Part shown: one piece after another, positions 6,229-13,503 of the stretch
Layout: every line of letters starts with the position of its first letter
Position numbering within the stretch: position 1 is the first letter of the stretch
IMG/VR virus record: IMGVR_UViG_3300037218_000009
Location: 1-24,822 of that record
Source of the DNA: a virus
Length of the DNA stretch: 24,822 nucleotides
Direction: 5' to 3' (one strand)
Notes under the pieces: generated by a model
Told to the model about the DNA's origin: nothing
The model's input: only the letters and a program-made list of their open reading frames with translations
Database searches by the model: none
Program-made: the position numbers and the translations under genes

Positions 6229-6694
6229 CGATCAAGGACCGCCCGAACCATTCGACGCTACCGATCCACGGGCGCAAGACAATGCCGCGCGCGACGTCGC
6301 CCGCAAGAAACGCGAAGACGCCGACGTGCTGCGCACGCTCATGCACAATAAGCACGGCCGCGCCTTCCTCTATCGTTTCCTCGAGGGCTGCCACATCTAC
6401 GGCGACACCTTTGCCGGCGAGAACTCGCACACCTCGGCATTCAACCAAGGCCAGGAGAACGTCGGCAAGCGCTTGATGGTCATGGCCATGGACGCGTCGC
6501 CTGATCTCTATGTGCAGATGATCAAGGAGCAGCGCGAGGAGGAATCCAGGCTCGACGCTGTCCGCCGGCAAGAGGAGCGTTCGCGCCGTGAGCGCGATGA
6601 GCCGCCAAGCGCCGAGCAGATGCTGGCCGTGCAGGATCTGCCGCCTCCGGCCGGTTATCCCGGCCATGTGCCGCCGAAAATGCCGAACGAGTAA
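6221..6694 (+). CDS. Bbp19-like phage structural-module protein
   Basis: A 157-residue protein whose core (residues about 37-100: VLRTLMHNKHGRAFLYRFLE, then GDTFAGENSHTSAFNQGQENVGKRL, then ASPDLYVQMIKEQ) follows the pattern of the Bbp19 family named after Bordetella phage BPP-1. In those phages the gene lies just upstream of scaffold and major capsid genes, as here. The exact function of the family is not established. A long charged helix (QREEESRLDAVRRQEERSRR) and a Pro-rich tail follow the core. ATG 6221 is used as start, 8 bases inside the previous gene; an upstream TTG-type extension is less likely. Confidence 0.75.
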   Translation: MADDQGPPEPFDATDPRAQDNAARDVARKKREDADVLRTLMHNKHGRAFLYRFLEGCHIYGDTFAGENSHTSAFNQGQENVGKRLMVMAMDASPDLYVQMIKEQREEESRLDAVRRQEERSRRERDEPPSAEQMLAVQDLPPPAGYPGHVPPKMPNE

Positions 6695-6741
6695 ATACTT
6701 TGTTGAAAATGTGCTAAGGAAAATCCCTCTGGGTGATTCGG

Positions 6742-7839
6742 ATGCTATCGAAATTCCACGATCGCTATCTGCCCTATTACGCCGCGCCTGACGCGGCCCC
6801 TGGCACGCCAGTTCCAGCGGCTGACGCTGCGCCCGCTGCAAGCCCTATTCCGGCGCCGGCGGCAGCCCCTGCCGCTGCGGCGCAGCCGAGTGGGGATTCT
6901 TCCCCATCGGCGTCGCCTATTGCCGCGACGGACGCGGCTTTGCCAGCTTCTACGAGCCCCGGCGCGTCGGCACCGGCCACGCCGGCCGAGGCAGCGCCCG
7001 CTGCGCCGCCTGCAAAGACTGATGGCGCGGCACCTGCCGCAGCCGATAAAGCTCCCCCCGAATCCAAACCGTCTCTCCTCGAGGCGGCTAAGAGCAAGCC
7101 CAAAGCCGACGCCAAGGACGCGAAAGCGCCTACGGTCGACGCCAAGGCTGGCTCGGATACCAAGCCGGCTCCGGCCGAAGCTGACAAAGCTGCCGATGGC
7201 AAAGACGCCAAGCCCGAGGGTGACAAGCCCGCGGACAAGGTTGCCGATGCCAAAGCAGATGACGCAGCCAAGGCGCCCGACCCGGCGAAAGAAGCCACGG
7301 CCATAGCGCCCCCGGCTCCGTTGAAGTATGAAGCGTTCAAGGTTCCCGACGGCATCAAGCTCGACGACAAGGAAGTTGCGAAATTCACCGATATCATCGG
7401 TGCTCGCCAGATTCCGCAAGAGGACGCGCAAAAGCTGCTCGACCTCTACGTCGAAGAGCGCAAAGGCGATGCCGAGCGTGCGCGTACCGAGCAGCGTCGT
7501 GTATGGGACGCGCTCAACGATACCTGGAAGACGGAATTGCGGAAGAATCCCGAGTTGGGAGGCAGCCGCCTCGAGACGTCGCTGTCCATGGCCAAAGCCG
7601 TGGTTGAGGAATTTCTCTCGCCCGAACAGGCGCGGGTTTACCTCGCTCACACCACGAACAACGGCATGGGCAACTTCATCGAGCAAGTCCGGCTTCTGCA
7701 CAATATCGGCAAGGCCTTGAACATCTTCGAAGACGGAATCGTGCCGAGCCTCCCGAAAGCGCCGAAGATCCAAAAGGGTCCAGGCAATCGCGGCTGGTAC
7801 GATAAGAGCCCAGATTTAGGCGGCGCCCAAACCTCGTAA
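6742..7839 (+). CDS. capsid scaffolding / assembly protein
   Basis: A protein of about 365 residues placed immediately before the major capsid gene, the usual position of the scaffold (Bbp18-like). Residues about 15-190 are a low-complexity Ala/Pro/Lys/Asp-rich segment (repeats such as APAAAP, KADAKDAK, DKPADK), probably disordered. The C-terminal part (about 195-340) is a helical core: LKYEAFKVPDGIKLDDKEVAKFTD, EDAQKLLDLYVEERK and a long QRRVWDALNDTWKTELR helix. That C-terminal pattern recurs in phage proteins annotated as scaffold or assembly peptidase; I see no catalytic triad, so scaffold is preferred. ATG 6742 has GGTGA 5 bases upstream; GTG 6733 (AAGGA 12 bases upstream) is an alternative. 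The Ala/Pro run may vary in length between strains. Confidence 0.7.
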   Translation: MLSKFHDRYLPYYAAPDAAPGTPVPAADAAPAASPIPAPAAAPAAAAQPSGDSSPSASPIAATDAALPASTSPGASAPATPAEAAPAAPPAKTDGAAPAAADKAPPESKPSLLEAAKSKPKADAKDAKAPTVDAKAGSDTKPAPAEADKAADGKDAKPEGDKPADKVADAKADDAAKAPDPAKEATAIAPPAPLKYEAFKVPDGIKLDDKEVAKFTDIIGARQIPQEDAQKLLDLYVEERKGDAERARTEQRRVWDALNDTWKTELRKNPELGGSRLETSLSMAKAVVEEFLSPEQARVYLAHTTNNGMGNFIEQVRLLHNIGKALNIFEDGIVPSLPKAPKIQKGPGNRGWYDKSPDLGGAQTS

Positions 7840-7907
7840 GCCGGTTTCTTTCGTTAGCGTTTCCATTTTTCACACTCTCCGCGGCAATGGAGAACAGCGC
7901 GATTCCG

Positions 7908-7928
7908 GTCATGCCCGAGGCATGATCT
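7908..7928 (+). promoter_or_regulatory. 5' hairpin just upstream of the major capsid ribosome site
   Basis: GGTCATGCC (7908-7916) and GGCATGATC (7920-7928) pair over 9 bases (one G-U) around a CGA loop. The stem ends 4 bases before the GGAG (7933-7936) that serves the capsid ATG at 7944. There is no T-run, so it is not a terminator. A role in mRNA stability or 5' end processing for this very highly expressed gene is plausible. Confidence 0.45.
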
Positions 7929-7943
7929 TACGGAGTCGACCCC

Positions 7944-8981
7944 ATGGCCTATCTGACGCTTGCCGATATCGGGCGCATGACGGATCCCGACGGCAAAATC
8001 GCCGACATGGCGGAGCTGCTCTCGCAATGCAACGAAATGGTCGACGATATGCCGATGGTCGAGGCCAATGGTCTCACCACGCACGTCACCACGGTGCGCA
8101 CTGCGCTGCCCAAGGGCACCTATATCCGCTACTACCAGGGAACGCCCTACTCGAAATCCAACGCCGCACAACTCGAATTCGGCATGTCGCTGCTGCGCGA
8201 TTACTCGCAGGTCGACAAGGAGCTCTGCAAACTCGGCGGCCAGGAAAGTGTGCGGCGCGAAAAAGAGGACGTCGCGCACATGGAAGGAATTTCGCAGCAA
8301 CAGTCGACTACGCTGTGCTACGGCAATTCCTGGACAACGCCCGAGCAGTTCACCGGCTGGGCGCCGTTCTTCAACACGGTCTCGACCGCTACAGCCCAGA
8401 ACGCCGTCAACGTATTCGATTGTGGTGGAACAGGTTCCAGCAATGCCTCGATCTGGATGATCGGCTGGGGCGATTCGACTGCCTACGGCATCTACCCGAA
8501 AGGCTCCAAGGGCGGCCTCGTGTTCGAAGACAAGGGCGATATCGTGCCCGGCTTCGATGCCAGCCAGAACCGTTTCGAAGCCTACACGTCGTTGTTCCAG
8601 TGGCAGCTCGGCCTGGTGGTCGAGGATTGGCGCTATACCGTTCGCCTCTGCAACATCGACACCACGACTGCGGGACTGCTCGGCCCGACGCCCCCCGATC
8701 TCTTCGCCATCCTGGCGCGTGCGATCGTCCGGCTGCCGACCGCTGGCCGCACTGTCTCTGGCATCACCAAGACCGATGCTCCGGACAAGATGGCCCCGGC
8801 CATCCGGCTCAAGATCTATTGCGACCGTACCGTGCGGGCTTCGCTCGACATCCAAGCTATCCGCGACAAGAACGTGCTGTTGTCGCCGACGGATTATGCC
8901 GGACGGCCGATCGTCAATTGGCGCAATGTGCCGATCGGCGTGCAGGACTCGCTCCTCAATACCGAAGCGCGCGTCGTCTAA
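7944..8981 (+). CDS. major capsid protein (BPP-1 Bbp17-like)
   Basis: A 345-residue major head protein. Recognisable stretches include MAYLTLADIGRMTDPDGKI at the start, LPKGTYIRYYQGTPYSKS, a GWGDSTAYGIYPKGSKGGL segment (near residues 172-192), LVVEDWRYTVRLCNIDT, and a C-terminal IVNWRNVPIGVQDSLLNTEA. This pattern is typical of the capsid family of BPP-1-like podoviruses. By cryoEM the BPP-1 protein has an HK97-like fold with permuted topology, so the same is expected here. GGAG lies 7 bases before the ATG, and a stable hairpin precedes it. The cement gene follows after 63 bases and both end at a strong terminator. Confidence 0.85.
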   Translation: MAYLTLADIGRMTDPDGKIADMAELLSQCNEMVDDMPMVEANGLTTHVTTVRTALPKGTYIRYYQGTPYSKSNAAQLEFGMSLLRDYSQVDKELCKLGGQESVRREKEDVAHMEGISQQQSTTLCYGNSWTTPEQFTGWAPFFNTVSTATAQNAVNVFDCGGTGSSNASIWMIGWGDSTAYGIYPKGSKGGLVFEDKGDIVPGFDASQNRFEAYTSLFQWQLGLVVEDWRYTVRLCNIDTTTAGLLGPTPPDLFAILARAIVRLPTAGRTVSGITKTDAPDKMAPAIRLKIYCDRTVRASLDIQAIRDKNVLLSPTDYAGRPIVNWRNVPIGVQDSLLNTEARVV

Positions 8982-9044
8982 ACCGCAACGCTGGCGGCGG
9001 ATGAGCCGCCGTCAGCACTTCACCCCTTCACAGGACCAACTCCC

Positions 9045-9590
9045 ATGGCACTCCAAGACCAAAACCTGGTGCTGTCGAGCGCGCAGGCGGTCACGGCTTC
9101 GGCTGTCTCGACCAACTGCTACGACATTCTCAACGGCGTCTTGATCGCGACCTCTGGCGGCACCTATACCGTTCCGCCGAATTCGATCATCGGCAATGCG
9201 ACCTATTTCGGCGAGGATCTCGGCCTCGGCCGCGGCGTTGGGACGCCCACGATCGAGGTTTTCTCCGGAACCGGCACGCCGGCGGTGGCAACCTCGTTGC
9301 AGGTTGCGTTGCAAGGTGCACCCGACAACGGCGGCGGCACCATCTCCGGTCTCACGTTCGTGACCTATATCGAGACCGGTGCCATCCCGCTCGCCAATAT
9401 CCTCGCCTCGATCCGGGTATGCGCTTTCGACTTGCCGCGCCGGCAATCCGGCAATGCTTTGCCGCGGTTCCTCCAACTCGATTATATCGTCGCCGGATCG
9501 AACTTCACCGGCTTGACCGTCACCGGCTACATCAACCTGGGCGGCACTTCCGCGCAGACTAGTTTGGGCCAATACGCCGCGAATTACTAA
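9045..9590 (+). CDS. capsid cement protein (Bbp16 family)
   Basis: A 181-residue beta-rich protein directly after the capsid gene. The sequence order MALQDQNLVLSSAQAVTASAVSTNCYDIL, then FGEDLGLGRG, then the IPLANI segment, then FDLPRRQSGNALPRFLQLDYIVAG, then LTVTGYINLG fits the Bbp16 cement family. In BPP-1 this protein forms trimers on the outside of the shell that stabilise it. The conserved LPRR-x-x-GNALPRFL motif is near residues 127-141. AGGA lies 11 bases before the ATG. The gene is followed within 46 bases by an intrinsic terminator. Confidence 0.8.
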   Translation: MALQDQNLVLSSAQAVTASAVSTNCYDILNGVLIATSGGTYTVPPNSIIGNATYFGEDLGLGRGVGTPTIEVFSGTGTPAVATSLQVALQGAPDNGGGTISGLTFVTYIETGAIPLANILASIRVCAFDLPRRQSGNALPRFLQLDYIVAGSNFTGLTVTGYINLGGTSAQTSLGQYAANY

Positions 9591-9635
9591 CCCTCCGCCA
9601 GGCCGGGGCGCTGACGCCTCCCGGCTTGTCCTCCT

Positions 9636-9665
9636 CTGCAGCGGTAATGCCCGCTGCAGCTTTTT
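9636..9665 (+). terminator. intrinsic terminator after the capsid and cement genes
   Basis: CTGCAGCGG (9636-9644) and CCGCTGCAG (9651-9659) form a perfect 9-base-pair GC-rich stem with a TAATGC loop, followed after one C by TTTTT (9661-9665). Position after the last capsid-shell gene fits a transcript end or attenuation point that separates abundant head mRNA from the genes downstream. Confidence 0.85.
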
Positions 9666-9695
9666 CCCCGAGTTTCAGTTTGAAGGATAAAGGTC

Positions 9696-10367
9696 ATGAA
9701 CGAGAAAACCACCAGAGCAACCGAACTGGAGGCATCGGCCGACGGCGATCTGGCGCTGCTCGCCAGATACGGCTTCAGCGATCTGCCGGAAGTGTTCGCC
9801 ATGCGCGACGGCAACGAGATCATCCAGGAACGCAGCCCCTGCTACCGCTGCGTCGCCGATGGCTTCTATGGCGAAGGCACCTCGGGCACCTGGTATGCGG
9901 AAGGCTCGATCATCGTGCTCGAGCGCGTCCCCAACCAATATGTCGAGCCGCTTAATCGTGCTGCAGGCCTGCGCTGGGCCAAATGGGCCACGAGCCTGCC
10001 GCAGGGCCGCGTTTTCTACGGCATCGAGGACATGGCGGAAGCCGCCACTATGCTGGCCAAGGATCCGCGGGTGACCGACCTCAATCCGATCGCCTATCAG
10101 AAAGCGCTGATCTCGCTGTGCGAGGAGATCAAGCTGCGCCGCGATGGCAAGGACGCCCGCTCGCTGCCCGGCATGTCGCACAACTTCGCTCCGCAATCCG
10201 GTCAGGGCTCCGCATCGCCGATTCTAGGCGCCAAGGTTGCACAGATGAACGAGCGCGGTCCCGGCCATCTGCACGGCCCGAATCCGGGACAGAGCCGTGG
10301 TGCACGCCGCGCCGGCGCTACGTCGCCCGTAACGAGTCCGCTCGGGGGCAATCCCCCGACGCCATGA
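9696..10367 (+). CDS. hypothetical phage structural-module protein
   Basis: A 223-residue protein with AAGG-type ribosome site (GGATAAAGGTC before the ATG). The folded part seems to be residues about 15-150: LALLARYGFSDLPEVFAMRDGNEIIQ, a YRCVADGFYGEGTSGTWYAEGSII strand-rich region with a Cys pair, and a helix ALISLCEEIKLRRDGKDARSL. The last 65 residues are Gly/Pro/Arg-rich and disordered-looking. No family recognised with confidence; it occupies the place of the gene after cement in BPP-1-like phages. It is the first gene after the terminator, so it needs either read-through or a promoter I cannot see. Confidence 0.65.
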   Translation: MNEKTTRATELEASADGDLALLARYGFSDLPEVFAMRDGNEIIQERSPCYRCVADGFYGEGTSGTWYAEGSIIVLERVPNQYVEPLNRAAGLRWAKWATSLPQGRVFYGIEDMAEAATMLAKDPRVTDLNPIAYQKALISLCEEIKLRRDGKDARSLPGMSHNFAPQSGQGSASPILGAKVAQMNERGPGHLHGPNPGQSRGARRAGATSPVTSPLGGNPPTP

Positions 10368-10568
10368 GTTATACCCAGAGGGCTTGGTAAGGCTCGCAAG
10401 GCCCCCAGCGGCATCTTTTAGGGGATGCCCGAACCGAGATGGTCATGAAATGTCGGAAAGATCGGCGAAGCGCATAGTCGCCAAGTCAGAGTCCGCCACA
10501 GTCTCGGGGAAGGTTCGCAGAACCGGCCCATTCGACTTTAACAGGAGCGCCGCAAGGCGATAACGCAA
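10368..10568. other. 201-base non-coding interval with several small hairpins
   Basis: No convincing gene. Short perfect stems occur at GGCATC/GATGCC (10410-10415 with 10424-10429), GGCGA/TCGCC (10464-10468 with 10478-10482) and GGTTC/GAACC (10512-10516 with 10520-10524). No T-run follows any of them and no sigma70-type promoter stands out. It is the leader of the first exported-protein gene and may hold a phage promoter or an untranslated leader. Confidence 0.3.
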
Positions 10569-11054
10569 ATGAAACTCTTCCAGAATATCCGTTTGATGGC
10601 GGGCGCCGCATTCGTAATCGGCGTATCGATCTTCGCCGGCATCCAGGCATTTTCGGCGCCCGTCAATCCCCCTGGCCCCCCGGCTTATGGCTCAACGCCG
10701 GCGCTCGTGTCGCAATATCCTGCGGCCTCTACGCCGCTGACTGCGGTCGGGGCCGGCACCACGGGCGCGGTCGTGGGCACGCTTGCGGCGACGGCAAACG
10801 TGACCAACTATCTCTGCACCTTCGACGTGTCGGTCATCGGCGGAACGGCTGCCGTTGGACCGATCGTTGTGGCAGGCCTGATCGGCAATTCGTTCACCTA
10901 CCAGATGAGCGCATCGGCGGCCGGCAATACCATGTCGCGAAGCTTCAATCCCTGCATTCCGGCGAGTGCCGTGAATACGGCGATCACGGTAACGACCACG
11001 GCCGATGGTTCGGCGACAGCGGTCGACGTGAATATGGGCGGCTACCAGCAGTAA
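10569..11054 (+). CDS. exported hypothetical protein in phage structural region
   Basis: A 161-residue protein with an N-terminal signal peptide: basic start (MKLFQNIRLM), hydrophobic core (AGAAFVIGVSIFAGIQ) and likely cleavage after AFS near residue 29. The mature part is Thr/Ala/Val-rich and beta-like, with two Cys (in NYLCTFDV and NPCIPAS) that could form a disulfide after export. No family recognised. The ribosome site is weak (AAGG 11 bases upstream; AGGAG is 22 bases away). It may be a virion protein with a membrane-targeted N-terminus or a secreted lysogen product; the cluster of similar exported proteins downstream makes the signal look real. Confidence 0.7.
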   Translation: MKLFQNIRLMAGAAFVIGVSIFAGIQAFSAPVNPPGPPAYGSTPALVSQYPAASTPLTAVGAGTTGAVVGTLAATANVTNYLCTFDVSVIGGTAAVGPIVVAGLIGNSFTYQMSASAAGNTMSRSFNPCIPASAVNTAITVTTTADGSATAVDVNMGGYQQ

Positions 11055-11060
11055 TCGCCG

Positions 11061-11240
11061 ATGCCGCCGGTCAGCCAAGCACAACGCCGATGGGCCTGGG
11101 CGAACAAAGACAAGCCCGGCCAAGAGGGAAAGGCTGCCGCCGAATTCGCCGCCGCCGATCCTGGCGGCAAGCTCCCAGCTAAGGTTAAGAGCGGCAAACC
11201 GACCAAATCCCGCAACGAGAAGTGGTATGGCAAAAAATAA
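11061..11240 (+). CDS. 59-residue small phage protein with C-terminal WYGKK
   Basis: ATG 11061 starts 6 bases after the previous stop and reads MPPVSQAQRRWAWANKDKPG, then EFAAADPGGKLPAKV, then SRNEKWYGKK. The start SQAQRRWAWANKDKPG and the PGGKLPAKV motif are typical of small basic proteins found in many phage structural modules (S-x-AQ-x-R type). Function is not established. The end of the gene overlaps the next start by 14 bases, the next ATG lying inside the WYG codons. The C-terminal SRNEKWYGKK is repeated at the end of the next gene. Confidence 0.65.
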   Translation: MPPVSQAQRRWAWANKDKPGQEGKAAAEFAAADPGGKLPAKVKSGKPTKSRNEKWYGKK

Positions 11241-11463
11241 GAAATGGATCGCCGGCGCGATCAAGCACCCTGGGGCTCTGCACCGTGCCTTGGGCGTCCC
11301 GGAGGGCGAAAAGATTCCCGCAGCAAAGCTTGCAACCGCGCGCAACTCAAGCAACCCGCGCATCGCGCGAATGGCCGCTTTGGCGCATACGCTTAAAGGC
11401 ATGCATCACGGCGGCGAGAACAAGAGCGATAAATCCCGTTCCGACAAGTGGTACGGCGAGAAA
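11205..11463 (+). repeat. duplicated coding segment for the K-S-R-x-x-K-W-Y-G-x-K tail
   Basis: Bases 11205-11237 and 11431-11463 encode the same C-terminal tail in two adjacent genes (KSRNEKWYGKK and KSRSDKWYGEK). Both begin AAATCCCG and contain AAGTGGTA. A third related motif, KKRDWYGGKK, is encoded near 11508-11537 at the start of the following gene. Confidence 0.6.
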
Positions 11464-11469
11464 CACTAG
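11227..11469 (+). CDS. small conserved phage protein with C-terminal WYGEK
   Basis: An 80-residue basic protein reading MAKNKKWIAGAIKHPGALHR, then ALGVPEGEKIPAAKL, then ARMAALAHTLKGMHHGG, then the tail KSRSDKWYGEKH. The KWI-x-GAIKHPGALHRALGVPEGEKIP block is a recurring small module of phage virion regions, of unknown function. It overlaps the preceding gene by 14 bases and is followed after 23 bases by a third WYG-containing gene. Strongly positive charge suggests DNA or acidic-protein contact inside the head, but this is inference. Confidence 0.7.
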   Translation: MAKNKKWIAGAIKHPGALHRALGVPEGEKIPAAKLATARNSSNPRIARMAALAHTLKGMHHGGENKSDKSRSDKWYGEKH

Positions 11470-11492
11470 CGCCTCAACAACGGAGATCGATC

Positions 11493-11810
11493 ATGGCCGA
11501 GAAAAAGCGCGATTGGTACGGCGGAAAAAAGAAAGAGGACAAAGGCGAAGCCAAGGGCGGCGAGGAATCAGTGCACGAGCGCCACTCGCGCGAGCGCGGC
11601 GAAACCCATGTCCGCCACGCCAAGGCGCGTGAGGATATGAACAAGGCGCACCAGGAAGAACTCGCGCAGATGGCCGAGCGCCAATCAAACGAGATGGAAG
11701 CCGGGCCCGGCGCCGGAACGCCTGGCGGCGAGCCAGCGGCCGCGCCGATGAATGTCGCCGGAGCAGGAGCTGCGGCCGGTACGCCGGCGGCGGTCGCCGG
11801 TCAGGGCTGA
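11493..11810 (+). CDS. small charged phage protein with N-terminal DWYGGK
   Basis: A 105-residue protein; ATG 11493 has GGAG 8 bases upstream, better than the in-frame GTG at 11448. It begins MAEKKRDWYGGKKKEDKGEA, continues as a charged helix (HERHSRERGETHVRHAKAREDMNKAHQEELAQMAERQ, about residues 28-65) and ends in a Gly/Ala/Pro-rich tail. The KRDWYGGKK near the N-terminus resembles the tails of the two genes before it. No family recognised; probably a coiled-coil or disordered accessory virion protein. Confidence 0.65.
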   Translation: MAEKKRDWYGGKKKEDKGEAKGGEESVHERHSRERGETHVRHAKAREDMNKAHQEELAQMAERQSNEMEAGPGAGTPGGEPAAAPMNVAGAGAAAGTPAAVAGQG

Positions 11811-11846
11811 GAGTTTTTTCGTAGCGACAACACAAGGAGACTTCTT

Positions 11847-12182
11847 ATGCGTAGGATTTTGCTTGCGGCGGCAATCGTAGGCAGTTTTGCAGGAGCAGCG
11901 CGCGCGGACGGCAAGCTCGTGCAGTTGATGGTAACTCAAGAAGACGCGCAATTGTTGCTTAACACACTAGCCGAAAAACCCTGGAAAGAGGTTAATTCGC
12001 TGATCCAGCGGCTCGTCATACAGGTCCAGGAACAAAACCGACCGCCCGCGCCGCCGGCTACCGCTCCGGCTCCAGAGCCGCCCGCTTCGCCGTCCGCTCC
12101 CGCCGAGCCGCCGCCGGCCCCTCCCCCTGCGGCAGCAACTGCCCCAGCGGCTCCGCCAGCGGTGACCTCGCCGTCAAAATGA
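11847..12182 (+). CDS. exported small protein with Pro/Ala-rich C-terminus
   Basis: A 111-residue protein with a clear signal peptide (MRRILLAAAIVGSFAGAARA, cleavage after ARA, residue 20). A short helical region follows (residues about 21-65: LVQLMVTQEDAQLLLNTLAEK, then WKEVNSLIQRLVIQVQEQ), and then about 45 residues of Pro/Ala/Glu low complexity that could span periplasm or cell wall. AAGGAG lies 8 bases before the ATG. It precedes the coupled fibre genes by 16 bases. Function unknown; the helix pattern is reminiscent of small periplasmic proteins in this clade. Confidence 0.65.
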   Translation: MRRILLAAAIVGSFAGAARADGKLVQLMVTQEDAQLLLNTLAEKPWKEVNSLIQRLVIQVQEQNRPPAPPATAPAPEPPASPSAPAEPPPAPPPAAATAPAAPPAVTSPSK

Positions 12183-12198
12183 TCCCGGAGAAATAACG

Positions 12199-13503
12199 AT
12201 GCGCAGGTTATTGATCGTTCTCGCCGCCATCGGCATTGCCTTCGCCGCTTGGTCGAATCCCGCCTTCGCACAAGGCGGCTTCGGCAATGTGACGGGCTAT
12301 GCGATCACTACCTGCGGATCGCCGCCGGTCGCCTATAAGCCGTCGACGTCGACGCAAAACCGGCCGGGCCCCTTCACCATCGATGCGAACGGGCTTCTTT
12401 GCGTCAATGCGACGGTTAGCGTCAGCGCCAGCATTGCCGGATTTGCGCCCGGAGGCAGCTACGCCAATCTGACATCGAATGCGACGTCGCATGACGCAGC
12501 GCTTCCGACTGGCGCCGTCGATATCGCGTTCAATACCGGCACGACTGCGGTCTCGTGCGAACTCTCGGTCGGCGCCGGGACGGCGGTTGCCAGTGAGAAC
12601 GTCATCCAGCCGGGAAGTTGGCTTGCTTTCACGGTCGGCTCCAACACGCATACCGCCTGTATCAACCAAGCTGGTGACTCCGCATCGAACGTCGTGGTGT
12701 TTTCCGGGGGTACTGGTCTGCCGACCGGAGCTGGGGGCGGATCCGGTAGCGGTGGCGGCGGTGGCAACGTCAACCTCACGCAGATACTTAGTGCAGCGCC
12801 GAGCGCTACCAACCCACTATGGGTCTCCCCGGCAACAGGAGCGACATTCCCAGTCTCAGGCACGTTCTGGCAAACCACGCAACCAGTTTCTCTGACGTCC
12901 ACGACGATCACTGGAACGGTTGCGGTAACGCAGGCGTCCGCTTCAATAGCAAGCGGCGCATTCGCTTCTGGGTCTATCTCAAGCGGCGCTGTAGCATCTG
13001 GAGCCTTCGCCAGCGGCGCCATTGCCAGCGGTGCGATAGCGAGTGGGGCTATCGTAAGCGGTGGTGACGTGACCGAGGGCACTACGGCAGAGACGACCGT
13101 GTACGCTGGCTCTGGCGGCTGTACGGTCGTTGCATGTCTCAAGGGTCTTTATGCTGGTATTGTCGGCTCAATTCCGGCTGGCACGAATACAATCGGTGCA
13201 GCTATCGTTCAGGGTCAGGCCGCCGCCGCCCGGAATTTCCCCGGCTGCACGGTTGGTGCGACGACCACGAATTGCCTTGCCGCCTCGACCGCTACGCAGT
13301 TCCTGCAAATCCAGAACACATCTACCAGTGCTACCATTGCCTGCGCCTTCGGCGCCGCTGGCGTGCTCAACTCAAAAACCTCAGTGCAGCTTGCAGTCGG
13401 GCAGTCTGCTTCGTGGAACCCAAACACTGGCGGCGTTCCGACCGGGCAGCTTAATTGCATCGCAAGCGCAGGTTCAACGCCGCTCTATGTGGAGTGGCTG
13501 TAA
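12199..13503 (+). CDS. exported fibre-like protein with SGA repeats
   Basis: A 434-residue protein with signal peptide (MRRLLIVLAAIGIAFAAWSNPAFA, cleavage near residue 24) and ribosome site GGAG 8 bases before the ATG. The mature part is Gly/Ser/Thr/Val-rich and beta-like. Residues about 60-170 form one domain, a Gly-rich linker (GGGSGSGGGGGNV) lies near 178-190, and a degenerate pentapeptide repeat (SGAFA, SGSIS, SGAVA, SGAIA) follows at about 250-289. The C-terminal domain contains four Cys (GGCTVVACL, then GCTVGATTTNC, with one more near IACAFG). Such repeats are common in phage fibre shafts. The stop overlaps the next start (TAATG at 13501-13505). Tail fibre is the best call; a secreted adhesin of the lysogen is the alternative. 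Confidence 0.65.
   Translation: MRRLLIVLAAIGIAFAAWSNPAFAQGGFGNVTGYAITTCGSPPVAYKPSTSTQNRPGPFTIDANGLLCVNATVSVSASIAGFAPGGSYANLTSNATSHDAALPTGAVDIAFNTGTTAVSCELSVGAGTAVASENVIQPGSWLAFTVGSNTHTACINQAGDSASNVVVFSGGTGLPTGAGGGSGSGGGGGNVNLTQILSAAPSATNPLWVSPATGATFPVSGTFWQTTQPVSLTSTTITGTVAVTQASASIASGAFASGSISSGAVASGAFASGAIASGAIASGAIVSGGDVTEGTTAETTVYAGSGGCTVVACLKGLYAGIVGSIPAGTNTIGAAIVQGQAAAARNFPGCTVGATTTNCLAASTATQFLQIQNTSTSATIACAFGAAGVLNSKTSVQLAVGQSASWNPNTGGVPTGQLNCIASAGSTPLYVEWL
12946..13065 (+). repeat. degenerate 15-base coding repeat (SGA-x-A shaft)
   Basis: Eight imperfect units of 15 bases encode S-G-A/S-F/I/V-A/S. The protein pattern is kept while the third codon positions differ between units (AGCGGC, TCTGGG, AGCGGT, AGTGGG). 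This suggests old duplication held by protein selection rather than a recent slippage array. Confidence 0.6.

Noticed and set aside
6745-7773. Long minus-strand open frames opposite the scaffold gene.
   Set aside because: They are mirror frames of the Ala/Pro-rich GC-rich coding strand, with no ribosome site and Arg/Gly-rich nonsense composition.
7854-8855. A 333-codon minus-strand open frame opposite the major capsid gene.
   Set aside because: The plus strand encodes a recognisable capsid protein; the reverse frame shows no domain and arises from codon bias.
7922-9004. A second plus-strand frame of 360 codons over the capsid gene.
   Set aside because: It is out of frame with the recognised capsid protein and has Arg/His-rich composition typical of a shifted frame.
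12946-13065. A CRISPR-like or tandem DNA repeat array.
   Set aside because: The 15-base units are conserved only at protein level, with no spacers; they encode a fibre shaft repeat.
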